From positions 1 through 64,000 of the forward strand of contig NZ_JOCB01000030.1 in NCBI RefSeq assembly GCF_000718775.1: a DNA stretch of 64,000 nt, read 5' to 3'. Each line of letters starts with the position of its first letter. Positions within the stretch are counted from its first letter, which is position 1. The notes under the pieces were generated by a model that worked only from the letters and a program-made list of their open reading frames with translations, was not told the DNA's origin and made no database searches. Shown here one piece after another: positions 26,696 through 35,840 of this stretch. Source of the DNA: Streptomyces sp. NRRL S-31. GTDB taxonomy: Bacteria; Actinomycetota; Actinomycetes; Streptomycetales; Streptomycetaceae. Position numbers and translations under genes: made by a program.

Positions 26696-27909
26696 TTGTC
26701 CCCCTCGAAGTGCGGGTTCTCCCAGATGACCGTCGCGCCCATGCCGAAGCCGACGCACATGGTGGTCAGGCCGTAGCGGACGTCCGGCTGCTCCTCGAAC
26801 TGGCGGGCCAGCTGCGTCATCAGGCGGACGCCGGAGGAGGCCAGCGGGTGACCGAAGGCGATGGCGCCGCCGTACTGGTTGACGCGCTCGTCGTCGTCGG
26901 CGATGCCGTAGTGGTCGAGGAAGGCCAGGACCTGCACGGCGAAGGCCTCGTTGATCTCGAACAGGCCGATGTCGGAGATGGACAGGCCCGCCTTGGCGAG
27001 GGCCTTCTCCGTGGCCGGGATCGGGCCGTAGCCCATGACCTCCGGCTCGACGCCCGCGAAGGCGTACGACACCAGGCGCATCTTGACCGGCAGGCCGTTC
27101 TCGCGGGCGAAGTCCTCGCTGGCGATGATGGACGCGGTGGCGCCGTCGTTCAGACCGGCCGCGTTGCCCGCGGTGACCCGGCCGTGCACGCGGAACGGCG
27201 TCTTGAGACCGGCCAGGTTCTCCAGGGTGGTGCCCGGGCGCATCGGCTCGTCGGCCGTGACCAGGCCCCAGCCCGTCTCGCCGGCCTCGGGGGTGGTGCG
27301 GCGCACCGAGATCGGCACCAGGTCCTGCTGGATCTTGCCGTTGGCGTACGCCTTGGCGGCCTTCTCCTGCGAGCGCACCGCGTACTCGTCGGCGCGCAGC
27401 TTGGTGATCTGCGGGTAGCGGTCGTGCAGGTTCTCCGCCGTCATGCCCATGAAGAGGGCCGACTCGTCGACGAGCTTCTCGCTCACGAACCGCGGGTTCG
27501 GGTCCACGCCCTCGCCCATCGGGTGGCGGCCCATGTGCTCCACGCCGCCGGCGATGACGGCGTCGTAGGCGCCGAACGCGATCGATCCCGCGGTGGTCGT
27601 CACGGCGGTCAGCGCGCCGGCGCACATGCGGTCGATGGAGTAGCCGGGGACGGACGTCGGCAGGCCCGCGAGGATGCCCGCGGTACGGCCGAGGGTCAGG
27701 CCCTGGTCACCGATCTGCGTGGTCGCGGCGATGGCGACCTCGTCGATCTTCTGGGGGTCCAGGCCGGGGTTGCGGCGCAGCAGCTCCCGGATCGCCTTCA
27801 CGACGAGGTCGTCGGCACGGGTCTCGTGGTAGATGCCCTTCGGGCCCGCCTTGCCGAACGGGGTGCGGACGCCGTCGACGAAGACGACGTCCCTGACGGT
27901 ACGAGGCAC
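26692..27909 (-). CDS. fadA: acetyl-CoA C-acyltransferase (beta-oxidation thiolase)
   Basis: This 405-residue thiolase has the nucleophilic Cys in SIDRMCAGALTAV (about residue 90), the NEAFAVQ block, His in GGAIAFGHPLASSG and the second Cys in TTMCVGFGMGA. It cleaves 3-ketoacyl-CoA made by the FadB partner, releasing acetyl-CoA. GTG 27909 is the first codon after a GGAGGAGAG ribosome site. It is the first gene of the fadA-fadB operon. Two palindromes directly upstream suggest TetR-type control by an acyl-CoA-responsive repressor. Confidence 0.95.
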   Translation of the reverse strand: MPRTVRDVVFVDGVRTPFGKAGPKGIYHETRADDLVVKAIRELLRRNPGLDPQKIDEVAIAATTQIGDQGLTLGRTAGILAGLPTSVPGYSIDRMCAGALTAVTTTAGSIAFGAYDAVIAGGVEHMGRHPMGEGVDPNPRFVSEKLVDESALFMGMTAENLHDRYPQITKLRADEYAVRSQEKAAKAYANGKIQQDLVPISVRRTTPEAGETGWGLVTADEPMRPGTTLENLAGLKTPFRVHGRVTAGNAAGLNDGATASIIASEDFARENGLPVKMRLVSYAFAGVEPEVMGYGPIPATEKALAKAGLSISDIGLFEINEAFAVQVLAFLDHYGIADDDERVNQYGGAIAFGHPLASSGVRLMTQLARQFEEQPDVRYGLTTMCVGFGMGATVIWENPHFEGDK

Positions 27910-27952
27910 GATGGCTCTCCTCCAGGGTGCGGGATGGCACTGCTGCGTTGCG

Positions 27953-27989
27953 CTGAGCGCGCGCTCAGAACCCATGCTACTTATGAGTA
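27953..27989. promoter_or_regulatory. paired palindromic operators upstream of fadA-fadB
   Basis: CTGAGCGCGCGCTCAG (27953-27968) is a perfect 16-bp palindrome. Nine bases further on, TACTTATGAGTA (27978-27989) has TACT/AGTA arms around a 4-base centre and lies in the A+T-rich stretch where the promoter should be. The TACT/AGTA element is of the type used by TetR-family fatty-acid regulators. Both lie 44-80 bases upstream of the thiolase start. Confidence 0.55.
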
Positions 27990-28167
27990 ACGTAGCTGCA
28001 CAGTCCCGGAGGCGGGAGCGGCGAAGGTCACACGAGATCACCACTCCCGGAGAGGGCGCGCTCGACCCCGCCCACGGGGCGGCTTCCGCGTTCCGCCACC
28101 CCGTGCCTCCCCCGGCGTCCCCGGGATCTTGGCGCGATCTCGACGTCCCCGCCCGGCCCCGCGGACG

Positions 28168-29457
28168 TTACGGCGCCTTCGCCGACAGCGCCTCCACCAG
28201 GACCGGCGTCACCAGGGCCGCCTGCCACGGACGCGCGCCGTACCCGGCCAGCGCTGCACCCACGGTCCGCTCGTCGGCGGGCGTCGGCGGCTCCCAGCAG
28301 ATCCGCCGCACCGTGTCCGGGGAGATCACGTTCTCCTGCGGCATGCCGAGCCGCTCGGCCAGCGCCGTCACCCCCGCGCGGGCGGCGGACAGCCGGGCCG
28401 CGGCGGCCGGGTCCTTGTCGGCCCACGCGCGCGGCGGCGGCGGTCCGGTGACCGGCTGCCCCGGCTGCGGCAGCGCGCTGTCGGCGAGGCCCTTGGCCCG
28501 GTCGACGGCGGCCTGCCACTGCTCCAGCTGCCGCCGTCCCATCCGGTGCCCGAACCCGTTCAGCGCGGCGAGGGCGTGCACATTGCCCGGCAGGGCGAGG
28601 GCGGCCTCCACGATCGCCGCGTCGCCGAGCACCTTGCCCGGCGACACGTCCCGGCGCTGCGCGATCCGGTCCCGCGTCTCCCACAGCTCCCGTACCACGG
28701 CGAGCTGCCGGCGCCGGCGCACCTTGTGCATCCCGGACGTGCGCCGCCAGGGGTCCTTGCGCGGCTCGGCCGGCGGCGCGCCGGCGATGGCGTCGAACTC
28801 CTGGAGCGCCCACTCCAGCTTGCCCTGCCGGTCCAGCTCCTTCTCCAGGGCGTCCCGCAGGTCGACGAGCAGCTCGACGTCGAGCGCGGCGTACCGCAGC
28901 CACGGCTCGGGCAGCGGCCGGGTCGACCAGTCGACGGCGGAGTGGCCCTTCTCCAGGACGTAGCCGAGGACGCCCTCGACCATGGCGCCGAGGCCGACCC
29001 GGGGGAAACCGGCGAGCCGGCCGGCCAGTTCGGTGTCGAACAGGCGGGTCGGGACCATGCCTATCTCCCGCAGGCAGGGCAGGTCCTGGGTGGCCGCGTG
29101 CAGCACCCACTCGACGTCGGACAGGGCCGCGCCGAGGCCGGAGAGGTCGGGGCAGGCCACGGGGTCGATCAGCGCGGTCCCGGCGCCCTCGCGGCGCAGC
29201 TGGACCAGGTAGGCGCGCTGGCCGTAGCGGTAGCCGGAGGCGCGCTCGGCGTCCACGGCGACGGGGCCGGAGCCGGCGGCGAAGGCGGCGGTCACCCGGG
29301 CGAGGGCCGCCTCGTCGGTGACCACGGGCGGGATGCCCTCGCGGGGTTCGAGCAACGGAGTCGGCGCCCCCGTCACAGAAGATCCGGCGTCGTCCGGAGG
29401 AGTGCCTCCGGTGATGCGCAGGGAGCTGTCTGCTGCGGTGTCTTGGGCGTCGGTCAC
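28168..29457 (-). CDS. RNase D-like 3'-5' exonuclease with HRDC domain
   Basis: This 429-residue protein has a DEDD exonuclease domain at about residues 45-210: VAVDAERASGYRYG (D-x-E), LHAATQDLPCL and the YAALDVELL motif (Tyr and Asp of the DEDDy type). An HRDC helical domain follows at about 225-310 (RRRQLAVVRELWETRDRIAQRRDVSPGKVL). It matches RNase D of Actinobacteria, active in stable-RNA maturation and turnover. GTG 29457 is the likely start. The C-terminal 100 residues are less conserved, and a CW-x-PP motif sits near the end. The gene is transcribed in the same direction as fadA, 258 bases upstream of it. Confidence 0.88.
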   Translation of the reverse strand: MTDAQDTAADSSLRITGGTPPDDAGSSVTGAPTPLLEPREGIPPVVTDEAALARVTAAFAAGSGPVAVDAERASGYRYGQRAYLVQLRREGAGTALIDPVACPDLSGLGAALSDVEWVLHAATQDLPCLREIGMVPTRLFDTELAGRLAGFPRVGLGAMVEGVLGYVLEKGHSAVDWSTRPLPEPWLRYAALDVELLVDLRDALEKELDRQGKLEWALQEFDAIAGAPPAEPRKDPWRRTSGMHKVRRRRQLAVVRELWETRDRIAQRRDVSPGKVLGDAAIVEAALALPGNVHALAALNGFGHRMGRRQLEQWQAAVDRAKGLADSALPQPGQPVTGPPPPRAWADKDPAAAARLSAARAGVTALAERLGMPQENVISPDTVRRICWEPPTPADERTVGAALAGYGARPWQAALVTPVLVEALSAKAP

Positions 29458-29603
29458 CTGTCAAGGGTATCCGTGTGCGGACCGCGCCCGTCGACGGAAC
29501 GTTCCGTCGACGGGCGCGGGAGGGACGTAAACCAGTCAGCTCGGGGTTCGGCCTGGTTCACCCCGCGAACACCGGATTGCGCCGAAGGGGGCATCCGGTG
29601 GGC

Positions 29604-30263
29604 TCAGTGGATGATCCCGGTGCGCAGGGCGACGGCCACCATGCCGGCCCGGTCGCCCGTGCCCAGCTTGCGGGCGATACGGGCGAGGTGGCTCTTCACG
29701 GTGAGGGCGGACAGGCCCATGGACACGCCGATCGCCTTGTTCGACTGGCCCTCCGCGACCAGCCGCAGCACCTCGACCTCGCGTCCGGACAGCTCCCGGT
29801 AGCCGCCCGGGTGGCTCGGGGCGCCCGGGGGACGCCGGTGCATGCGGGCGGCGGCGCCGAGGGGGGCGGCGCCGGGCCGGGCGGGGAGCCCGATGTTGGT
29901 GCGGGTGCCGGTGACGACGTAGCCCTTGACCCCGCCGGCCAGCGCGTTGCGGACCGCGCCGATGTCGTCGGCGGCGGACAGCGCGAGCCCGTTGGGCCAG
30001 CCCGCGGCCCGGGTCTCGGACAGCAGGGTGAGGCCGGAGCCGTCGGGGAGGTGGACGTCGGCGACGCAGATGTCGCGCGGGTTGCCGATGCGGGGACGAG
30101 CCTCCGCGATGGACGAGGCCTCGATGACATCGCGCACGCCGAGCGCCCACAGGTGGCGGGTGACGGTGGAGCGGACGCGGGGGTCGGCCACGACCACCAT
30201 GGCGGTCGGCTTGTTCGGGCGGTAGGCGACCAGGCTTGCGGGTTGCTCGAGGAGAACGGACAC
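29604..30263 (-). CDS. whiI: atypical response regulator WhiI (sporulation)
   Basis: This 219-residue NarL/FixJ-type regulator has a receiver domain at about 20-125. The usual pair of acidic pocket residues is replaced by Ala26-Asp27, while an Asp (VADVHLP, Asp69) and a Lys (VKGY) remain. An unusual Pro/Arg linker follows, then a LuxR/GerE helix-turn-helix at about 155-215 (LSGREVEVLRLVAEGQSNKAIG; LTVKSHLARIARKLG). In S. coelicolor WhiI (SCO6029) is needed for sporulation septation and is transcribed by the sigma factor WhiG (from memory). The gene here is preceded by a WhiG-type promoter. GTG 30263 follows AGGAGG. An orphan regulator with a degenerate pocket probably responds to something other than phosphorylation. 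Confidence 0.92.
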   Translation of the reverse strand: MSVLLEQPASLVAYRPNKPTAMVVVADPRVRSTVTRHLWALGVRDVIEASSIAEARPRIGNPRDICVADVHLPDGSGLTLLSETRAAGWPNGLALSAADDIGAVRNALAGGVKGYVVTGTRTNIGLPARPGAAPLGAAARMHRRPPGAPSHPGGYRELSGREVEVLRLVAEGQSNKAIGVSMGLSALTVKSHLARIARKLGTGDRAGMVAVALRTGIIH

Positions 30264-30340
30264 CAGGCCTCCTGGGTGGGGGACGGGGCCGGCTTGTGGG
30301 GAGGAAGCCGGGACGAACCGTGCTTTCAAGGTCACAGTCG

Positions 30341-30368
30341 TCTTCGGCAGCAAACTCGTCCGCCTTTA
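30341..30368 (-). promoter_or_regulatory. sigma-WhiG-type promoter of whiI
   Basis: On the minus strand TAAA (30365-30368) is followed after 16 bases by GCCGAAGA (30341-30348). The WhiG/FliA-class consensus is TAAA, 15-16 bases, GCCGATAA, so eleven of twelve core bases match apart from the variable end. It lies about 80 bases before the whiI start. Confidence 0.75.
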
Positions 30369-30522
30369 GGGAATGATCACGATCTAGTGAGTAACAATCT
30401 GTGCAATTCGGACACGCGATCGATCATGCGAAGATCGAGTCGGTTCGAGCCGGTGCGATTCGAGTGCGGAAAGTGGCCGTATCGACAAAGAGATGGTCAA
30501 CACGGCGTTTCGCGGCGACCGC

Positions 30523-31200
30523 TCAACGGGACTGCGGGCCCCGGCGCTGCGGCAGGGTCACCACCGACGCGTCCCCCGGACCGGCCGGCGGCAGGCCCGC
30601 CACCTGCGCCAGCAGATCGCACCACGAGACCAGGTGCGCGGCGGTGTCCGGCACCCCGCCGAGACCCTCGCGCGGCGTCCACGACGCCCGGATCTCGATC
30701 TGCGAGGCGGCGGGCCGCTCCGCGAGCCCGCCGAAGTAGTGCGAGGCCGCCCGCGTGATCGTGCCGCTCGGCTCCCCGTACGCCAGCCCGCGCGCCTGGA
30801 GCGCCCCGGTCAGCCACGACCAGCACACCTCCGGCAGCAGCGGATCGGCCGCCATCTCCGGCTCCAGCTCCGCGCGCACCAGCGTCACGAGCCGGAACGT
30901 ACCCCGCCACGCCTCGTGCCCGGCCGGGTCGTGCAGCAGCACCAGCCGCCCGTCGGCCAGCTCCTGCTCGCCGTCGACCACCACCGCCTCCAGCGCGTAC
31001 GCGTACGGGGCGAGCCGCTGTGGCGCCGGCGTCGGCTCCACCTCGACCTGCGGCCGCAGCCGGCTGCCGCGCAGGGCCTCCACCGCGGCCCGGAAGGCCG
31101 GGGGTCCCGGAGTACCGGAACGCCGGTCCGCCTCCTCGCTGTTCTGCACGTCGCCCGTTCCATCAGCGCTGTCCGACATTCGTCCGTGAGCCGCAGCCAT
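30523..31200 (-). CDS. DUF3000-family protein
   Basis: This 225-residue acidic protein is conserved in Actinobacteria and has no known function. The core runs from about residue 35 (PAFRAAVEALRGSRLRPQVEVEPTPAPQRLAPYAYALEA) to LVSWCDLLAQVAG, with no signal peptide or membrane span and no catalytic motif. The start is uncertain: ATG 31200 (MAAAHGRMSDS) has no ribosome site and could be leaderless; ATG 31179 (MSDSADG) is the alternative. It is divergent from hemE, 86 bases away, an arrangement also found in S. coelicolor (from memory). Confidence 0.75.
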   Translation of the reverse strand: MAAAHGRMSDSADGTGDVQNSEEADRRSGTPGPPAFRAAVEALRGSRLRPQVEVEPTPAPQRLAPYAYALEAVVVDGEQELADGRLVLLHDPAGHEAWRGTFRLVTLVRAELEPEMAADPLLPEVCWSWLTGALQARGLAYGEPSGTITRAASHYFGGLAERPAASQIEIRASWTPREGLGGVPDTAAHLVSWCDLLAQVAGLPPAGPGDASVVTLPQRRGPQSR

Positions 31201-31286
31201 GCGGGGAAGGGTAAGGGGAACCGGGGCCCCGCGCAGGGCAAGACACCCCGCGCCGCCGGTCACCGATGTCGTGCGAGACTTGCCCC

Positions 31287-32345
31287 GTGACCGCGAACGA
31301 CAGCACGCAGCAGCCCGCGACGTACGACAGCGCCTTCCTCAAGGCGTGCAGGCGCGAACCCGTGCCGCACACCCCCGTGTGGTTCATGCGCCAGGCCGGC
31401 CGCTCGCTGCCCGAGTACCGCAAGGTGCGCGAGGGCATCCCGATGCTGGAGTCCTGCACGCGGCCCGAGCTGATCACCGAGATCACCCTCCAGCCGGTGC
31501 GCCGGCACGACGTGGACGCGGCGATCTTCTTCAGCGACATCGTGGTCCCGCTCAAGGCCATCGGCCTCGACCTGGACATCAAGCCCGGCGTCGGCCCGGT
31601 CGTCGAGCAGCCCGTGCGCACCCGCGCCGACCTGGCCCGGCTGCGCGACCTCACCCCCGAGGACGTGCCGTACGTCACCGAGGCCATCGGCCTGCTCACC
31701 CGCGAGCTGGGCGGCACCCCGCTGATCGGCTTCGCGGGCGCGCCCTTCACCCTGGCGAGCTACCTGGTCGAGGGCGGCCCCTCGCGCACGTACGAGAACG
31801 CCAAGGCGATGATGTACGGCGACCCCGAGCTCTGGGCCGACCTGCTGGACCGCCTCGCCGACATCACCGCCGCCTTCCTGAAGGTGCAGATCGAGGCCGG
31901 CGCGAGCGCCGTGCAGCTCTTCGACTCCTGGGCCGGCGCCCTGGCCCCGGCGGACTACCGGACGTCGGTCATGCCCGCCTCGGCGAAGGTCTTCGACGCG
32001 GTCGCCGGGTACGGCGTCCCGCGCATCCACTTCGGCGTCGGCACCGGCGAGCTGCTGGGCCTGATGGGCGAGGCCGGCGCGGACGTCGTCGGCGTCGACT
32101 GGCGCGTCCCGCTCGACGAGGCCGCCCGCCGCGTCGGCCCCGGCAAGGCGCTCCAGGGCAACCTGGACCCGACCGTGCTCTTCACCGACAAGGACACCGT
32201 GGCGGCCAAGGCCCGCGAGGTGCTCGACGCCGCCGCCGGTCTGGAGGGCCACGTCTTCAACCTCGGCCACGGCGTCATGCCCAGCACCGACCCCGACGCG
32301 CTGACCCGGCTCGTGGAGTACGTGCACACCGCCACCGCGCGCTGA
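31287..32345 (+). CDS. hemE: uroporphyrinogen III decarboxylase
   Basis: This 352-residue enzyme converts uroporphyrinogen III to coproporphyrinogen III in haem synthesis. Signatures are [16 protein letters not shown] (N-terminal, RQAGR), [11 protein letters not shown] with the catalytic Asp, [32 protein letters not shown] and [14 protein letters not shown] 31287 is preferred to ATG 31266 by homology. There is no ribosome site and a GAGACT element lies close upstream, so a leaderless start is likely. It converges on the rhomboid gene with a 13-base gap. The next two enzymes of the route (hemY, hemQ) lie 3.5 kb further on. Confidence 0.96.
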   Translation: MTANDSTQQPATYDSAFLKACRREPVPHTPVWFMRQAGRSLPEYRKVREGIPMLESCTRPELITEITLQPVRRHDVDAAIFFSDIVVPLKAIGLDLDIKPGVGPVVEQPVRTRADLARLRDLTPEDVPYVTEAIGLLTRELGGTPLIGFAGAPFTLASYLVEGGPSRTYENAKAMMYGDPELWADLLDRLADITAAFLKVQIEAGASAVQLFDSWAGALAPADYRTSVMPASAKVFDAVAGYGVPRIHFGVGTGELLGLMGEAGADVVGVDWRVPLDEAARRVGPGKALQGNLDPTVLFTDKDTVAAKAREVLDAAAGLEGHVFNLGHGVMPSTDPDALTRLVEYVHTATAR

Positions 32346-32358
32346 CGCACCGGCCGGC

Positions 32359-33180
32359 TCACCAGGAGTAGTGGGGCCGCGCGCGCCTGCCGAACAGCAG
32401 GCCGGGCGGCTCCGGCGGGTCGGGCGTGCCCGGCTTGAGCGGCCAGGCGAGCAGCATGCCCGCCACGAAGCCCACCACGTGCGCCGTGTACGCCACCGTG
32501 CCGGTGCCGGACACCCCGTGCCCGGACGAGTACACCGCCTGGAGCCCGAACCAGAAGCCCAGCACCAGCCAGGCGGGCAGGCGCAGCGGTAGGAAGACCA
32601 GGAACGGCACCAGCACCCACACCCTGGCCTTCGGATACAGCACCAGATAGGCGCCGAGGACCCCGGCGATCGCGCCGGACGCGCCGATCAGCGGGTCGGC
32701 GGAGTCGGCGTTGAACAGCGCGAAGCCGTAGCCGGCCGCGTAGCCGCAGACGACGTAGAAGAGCAGGTAGCGGATGTGGCCCATCCGGTCCTCGACGTTG
32801 TTGCCGAAGATCAGCAGGAAGAGCATGTTGCCCAGCAGGTGCAGCCAGCCGCCGTGCAGGAACATCGCGGTGAACACCGACAGCGGCGGCGACTTGTCGT
32901 AGGACGGCGGCCGCACGACGCAGCCCGGGCCGTGCGGGCCGATGCCGATCTCCCCGGTCGGCACCAGCCGGGGCAGCGAGCCGTGGATCAGCTCCCGCGG
33001 CACCGCCGCGTAGTGGTCCATGAACGCCTGGAGGTGGCACAGCCGTGCCAGGTCGCCGCCGGCCACGGAACCGGCTGTGCCGGGCATGGTGAGGAACACC
33101 AGCACGTTGGCGGCGATGAGCGCGTACGTCACCCAGGGCGTACCGCGCACCGGGTTCACGTCATGGACGGGGATGACCAC
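32359..33180 (-). CDS. rhomboid-family intramembrane serine protease
   Basis: This 273-residue protein has six or seven membrane spans. The catalytic serine is in LIGASGAIAGVLGAYLV and the partner His in YTAHVVGFVAGMLL. The conserved HGGWLHLLGNMLFLLIFGNNVEDRMG stretch of the second core span is intact, so the protease is probably active. An additional loop of about 60 residues follows the first span (CHLQAFMDHYAAVPRELIHG), as is usual in actinobacterial rhomboids. GTG 33180 lacks a good ribosome site. The substrates are unknown. Confidence 0.9.
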   Translation of the reverse strand: MVIPVHDVNPVRGTPWVTYALIAANVLVFLTMPGTAGSVAGGDLARLCHLQAFMDHYAAVPRELIHGSLPRLVPTGEIGIGPHGPGCVVRPPSYDKSPPLSVFTAMFLHGGWLHLLGNMLFLLIFGNNVEDRMGHIRYLLFYVVCGYAAGYGFALFNADSADPLIGASGAIAGVLGAYLVLYPKARVWVLVPFLVFLPLRLPAWLVLGFWFGLQAVYSSGHGVSGTGTVAYTAHVVGFVAGMLLAWPLKPGTPDPPEPPGLLFGRRARPHYSW

Positions 33181-33262
33181 ACAGGAGTACTGCCCCCGAT
33201 CGGGCGGGTGAACCGGTGCGCGCGGCCGGCCGGGTGCGGGCGCCCGTCGGCGCGGGAGGCCC

Positions 33263-34657
33263 TCAGACGTCCCGGACCTTCGCCGTCGCCTTCCTCGCCG
33301 CCACCAGCACCGGGTCCCACACCGGGGAGAACGGCGGGGCGTAGCCCAGGTCCAGGGCCGTCATCTGCTCCACCGTCATCTGCGCGGTCAGTGCCACCGC
33401 CGCGACGTCGACCCGTTTCGCCGCGCCCTCCCGGCCGACGATCTGGACGCCCAGCAGCCGGCCCGTGCGGGTCTCGGCGAGCATCTTGACCGTCATGGGG
33501 GCGGCACCGGGGTAGTAGCCGGCCCGGCTGGTCGACTCGACGGTGACCGTCTCGAAGCGGAGCCCGACCCGGCGGGCGTCCTTCTCCCGCAGGCCGGTGC
33601 GACCGATCTCCAGGTCGCAGACCTTGCTCACCGCCGTGCCGACGACCCCGGGGAAGGTGGCGTAGCCGCCGCCCGCGTTGGTGCCGATGACCTGGCCGTG
33701 CTTGTTGGCGTGGGTGCCCAGCGGGATGTACTGCTCCTGCCCGGAGACCAGGTTCAGCACCTCCACGCAGTCGCCGCCCGCCCAGATGTCCTCGTGCCCG
33801 CGCACCCGCATCGCGAGATCGGTGAGCAGGCCGCCCCGGGCGCCGAGCGGCAGGCCGGCCGCCCGGGCGAGCCCGGTCTCCGGGCGGACGCCGATCCCGA
33901 GGACCACCAGGTCCGCGGGGTACTCGGCGTCCGCCGTGGCCACCGCCCGGACCCGGCCGTCCCCGCCGGTGAGGACCTCGGTGACCTCGGCGTCGTTCAC
34001 CATCGTGATGCCCAGGCCCTCCATGGCCCGGTGCACCAGCCGGCCCATGTCCGGGTCGAGCGTCGACATGGGCTCCTTGCCCCGGTTGACGACCGTCACC
34101 TCGAAGCCCCGGTTGATCAGCGCCTCGGCCATCTCGACGCCGATGTAGCCGGCGCCCACCACCACGGCCCTGCGGCCACGCGTGCGGGCCAGCGTGTCCA
34201 GCAGCGCCTGCCCGTCGTCGAGGGTCTGCACCCCGTGCACCCCGCGGGCGTCCACGCCGGGCAGATCCGGGCGGACCGGCCGGGCGCCGGTGGCGATGAC
34301 GAGCTTGTCGTACGGCGTCCACGACTCGGCGCCGGAGTCGACGTCGCGCGCGCGTACCCGCCGCCCGGCCGGGTCGATCTCCGTGACCTCCGTGCGCATC
34401 CGCAGGTCGATGTCCCGCCCGCGGTGCTCCTCGGCCGTACGGGCGATCAGCCGGTCCCGGTCCGGGACCTCCCCGCCCACCCAGTACGGGATGCCGCACG
34501 CGGAGAAAGAGGTGAAGTGGCCGCGCTCGAAGACCACGATCTCCAGCTCCCCGGGCCCCCTCAGCCGCCGGGCCTGCGACGCCGCGGACATGCCCGCGGC
34601 GTCGCCGCCGATCACGACCAGCCGTTCCCTGCCGCCCCGCCCATCGCTGATGCTCAT
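33263..34657 (-). CDS. CoA-disulfide reductase-like FAD/NAD(P)H oxidoreductase
   Basis: This 464-residue pyridine nucleotide-disulfide oxidoreductase has the FAD motif VVIGGDAAGMSAASQARR at residues 14-30, a single redox Cys in SFSACGIPYWVGG (about residue 50, the position used by CoA-disulfide reductase and NADH oxidase), the NAD motif VVVGAGYIGVEMAEAL, the second FAD motif DIWAGGDCVEV and a C-terminal dimerisation domain. It probably reduces CoA or other low-molecular-weight disulfides. It starts 9 bases after the stop of the DUF4349 gene, which suggests an operon. Confidence 0.85.
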   Translation of the reverse strand: MSISDGRGGRERLVVIGGDAAGMSAASQARRLRGPGELEIVVFERGHFTSFSACGIPYWVGGEVPDRDRLIARTAEEHRGRDIDLRMRTEVTEIDPAGRRVRARDVDSGAESWTPYDKLVIATGARPVRPDLPGVDARGVHGVQTLDDGQALLDTLARTRGRRAVVVGAGYIGVEMAEALINRGFEVTVVNRGKEPMSTLDPDMGRLVHRAMEGLGITMVNDAEVTEVLTGGDGRVRAVATADAEYPADLVVLGIGVRPETGLARAAGLPLGARGGLLTDLAMRVRGHEDIWAGGDCVEVLNLVSGQEQYIPLGTHANKHGQVIGTNAGGGYATFPGVVGTAVSKVCDLEIGRTGLREKDARRVGLRFETVTVESTSRAGYYPGAAPMTVKMLAETRTGRLLGVQIVGREGAAKRVDVAAVALTAQMTVEQMTALDLGYAPPFSPVWDPVLVAARKATAKVRDV

Positions 34658-34666
34658 GGGGACACG

Positions 34667-35680
34667 CTAAGGGGCGTCGGGGCCCCGGCCCCGCCCGGGC
34701 CCCCGCGCGGCGTCCGGTTCCGGACGGGCCGCGGGCAGCGGGCCCGGCGCCGCCGTCGCGGGCGCCGCACGGCGCGGCAGCCGCGGGCGGAGGACGCGCC
34801 GCCACACCACCGTCACCAGCGCGGCGAGGGCCGCGAACGGCAGGACGGCACCGAGTGCCAGGACGATCCAGCACAGCAGGGCGACGAACACGTGCCAGCC
34901 ACCCGCCAGCGCGTCCGTGAAGCCGGGGCCGTCGTCCGCCGCCCGTACCGGGGTCCCGGACAGCGTCAGCGTGATGGTGGCCAGACCGGTGCGGTCCCTC
35001 AGGGACGCCTGCCGGGCCAGCAGCGCCTCCAGCTCGGCCTGCCGGTCGCTCAGCCCGCCCTCCAGCGCGACGACGTCGCTCAGCCGCTCCGCCTTGTCCA
35101 TCAGCGCCCGGATCCGGTCGACGCCGGCCCGCTGCGACCTGATCCGGCTGTCCACGTCCACGACCTGGTCGGTGACGTCGGACGCCTTGGCCGTGCGGCG
35201 GACCAGCCGGCCGGTGCCCGCCAGCCCGGCGAGGACCTCGTCGTACTTCCCGGTGGGCACGCGCAGCACGACCTCGGTGCGCTCCCGGCCGCCGGAGTCC
35301 CGGCTCGTCGTCTCCTCGCCGACGTAACCGCCCGCCTCCTCGGCGCGCGTGCGGGCCTTCGCCAGCGCCCCGGGCACGTCGTCGACCTCGACGGTGAGGG
35401 CCGCGGTGCGGATGACCGCGTCCGGCACGAGCCGGGGCGTCCCGCCCGGGGCCGTCCCCTTCTCCGCCGCGCCGCCCGGGGCGCCGGCCCGCGCGGCGGC
35501 GGCGTCCGGGCGGGACTTCGCGGAGTAGCCCTTGTCGTCGGCGCCGCCGCACCCGGCGAGCGCGAGGCAGGCGGCGAGCAGAACGGCGGCCACGGCCCGC
35601 GGAGGGCGCGCGGAGCGCTGGGCGCGGACGGAGCCCGGTGCCGGGCGTGGTCTGCGGACGGAGCGTGGTGTGCGGCGCAT
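34667..35680 (-). CDS. DUF4349 membrane-anchored lipoprotein
   Basis: This 337-residue protein starts MRRTPRSVRRPRPAPG, has a lipobox (LALAGC) near residue 45 and then a DUF4349 domain: two beta blocks (AALTVEVDDVPGALAKARTRAEEAGGYV; RTEVVLRVPTGKYDEVLAGL) with a central coiled coil (VDVDSRIRSQRAGVDRIRALMDKAERLSDVVALEGGLSDRQ split by hinges). A C-terminal membrane span (VFVALLCWIVLALGAVLPFAALAAL) and a basic tail follow. Relatives lie in the cell envelope and some are linked to antimicrobial-peptide stress; the function here is unknown. ATG 35680 is chosen for the signal peptide. It is divergent from hemY. Confidence 0.82.
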   Translation of the reverse strand: MRRTPRSVRRPRPAPGSVRAQRSARPPRAVAAVLLAACLALAGCGGADDKGYSAKSRPDAAAARAGAPGGAAEKGTAPGGTPRLVPDAVIRTAALTVEVDDVPGALAKARTRAEEAGGYVGEETTSRDSGGRERTEVVLRVPTGKYDEVLAGLAGTGRLVRRTAKASDVTDQVVDVDSRIRSQRAGVDRIRALMDKAERLSDVVALEGGLSDRQAELEALLARQASLRDRTGLATITLTLSGTPVRAADDGPGFTDALAGGWHVFVALLCWIVLALGAVLPFAALAALVTVVWRRVLRPRLPRRAAPATAAPGPLPAARPEPDAARGPGRGRGPDAP

Positions 35681-35840
35681 GGGCGGGTACCCCCCGGGGT
35701 CTGTGCTCGATGACGCTCCTTCGACGGCGGCGCGGACGGGAACGTTCGGCGCCACCGGTCCCGGAGCGGTCACGGGCCGGTCTCGCCCCGGACACCGGGG
35801 CCCGGCGGGACCGTGGTCGCGGTCTGAGAGAGTGGGGTGC

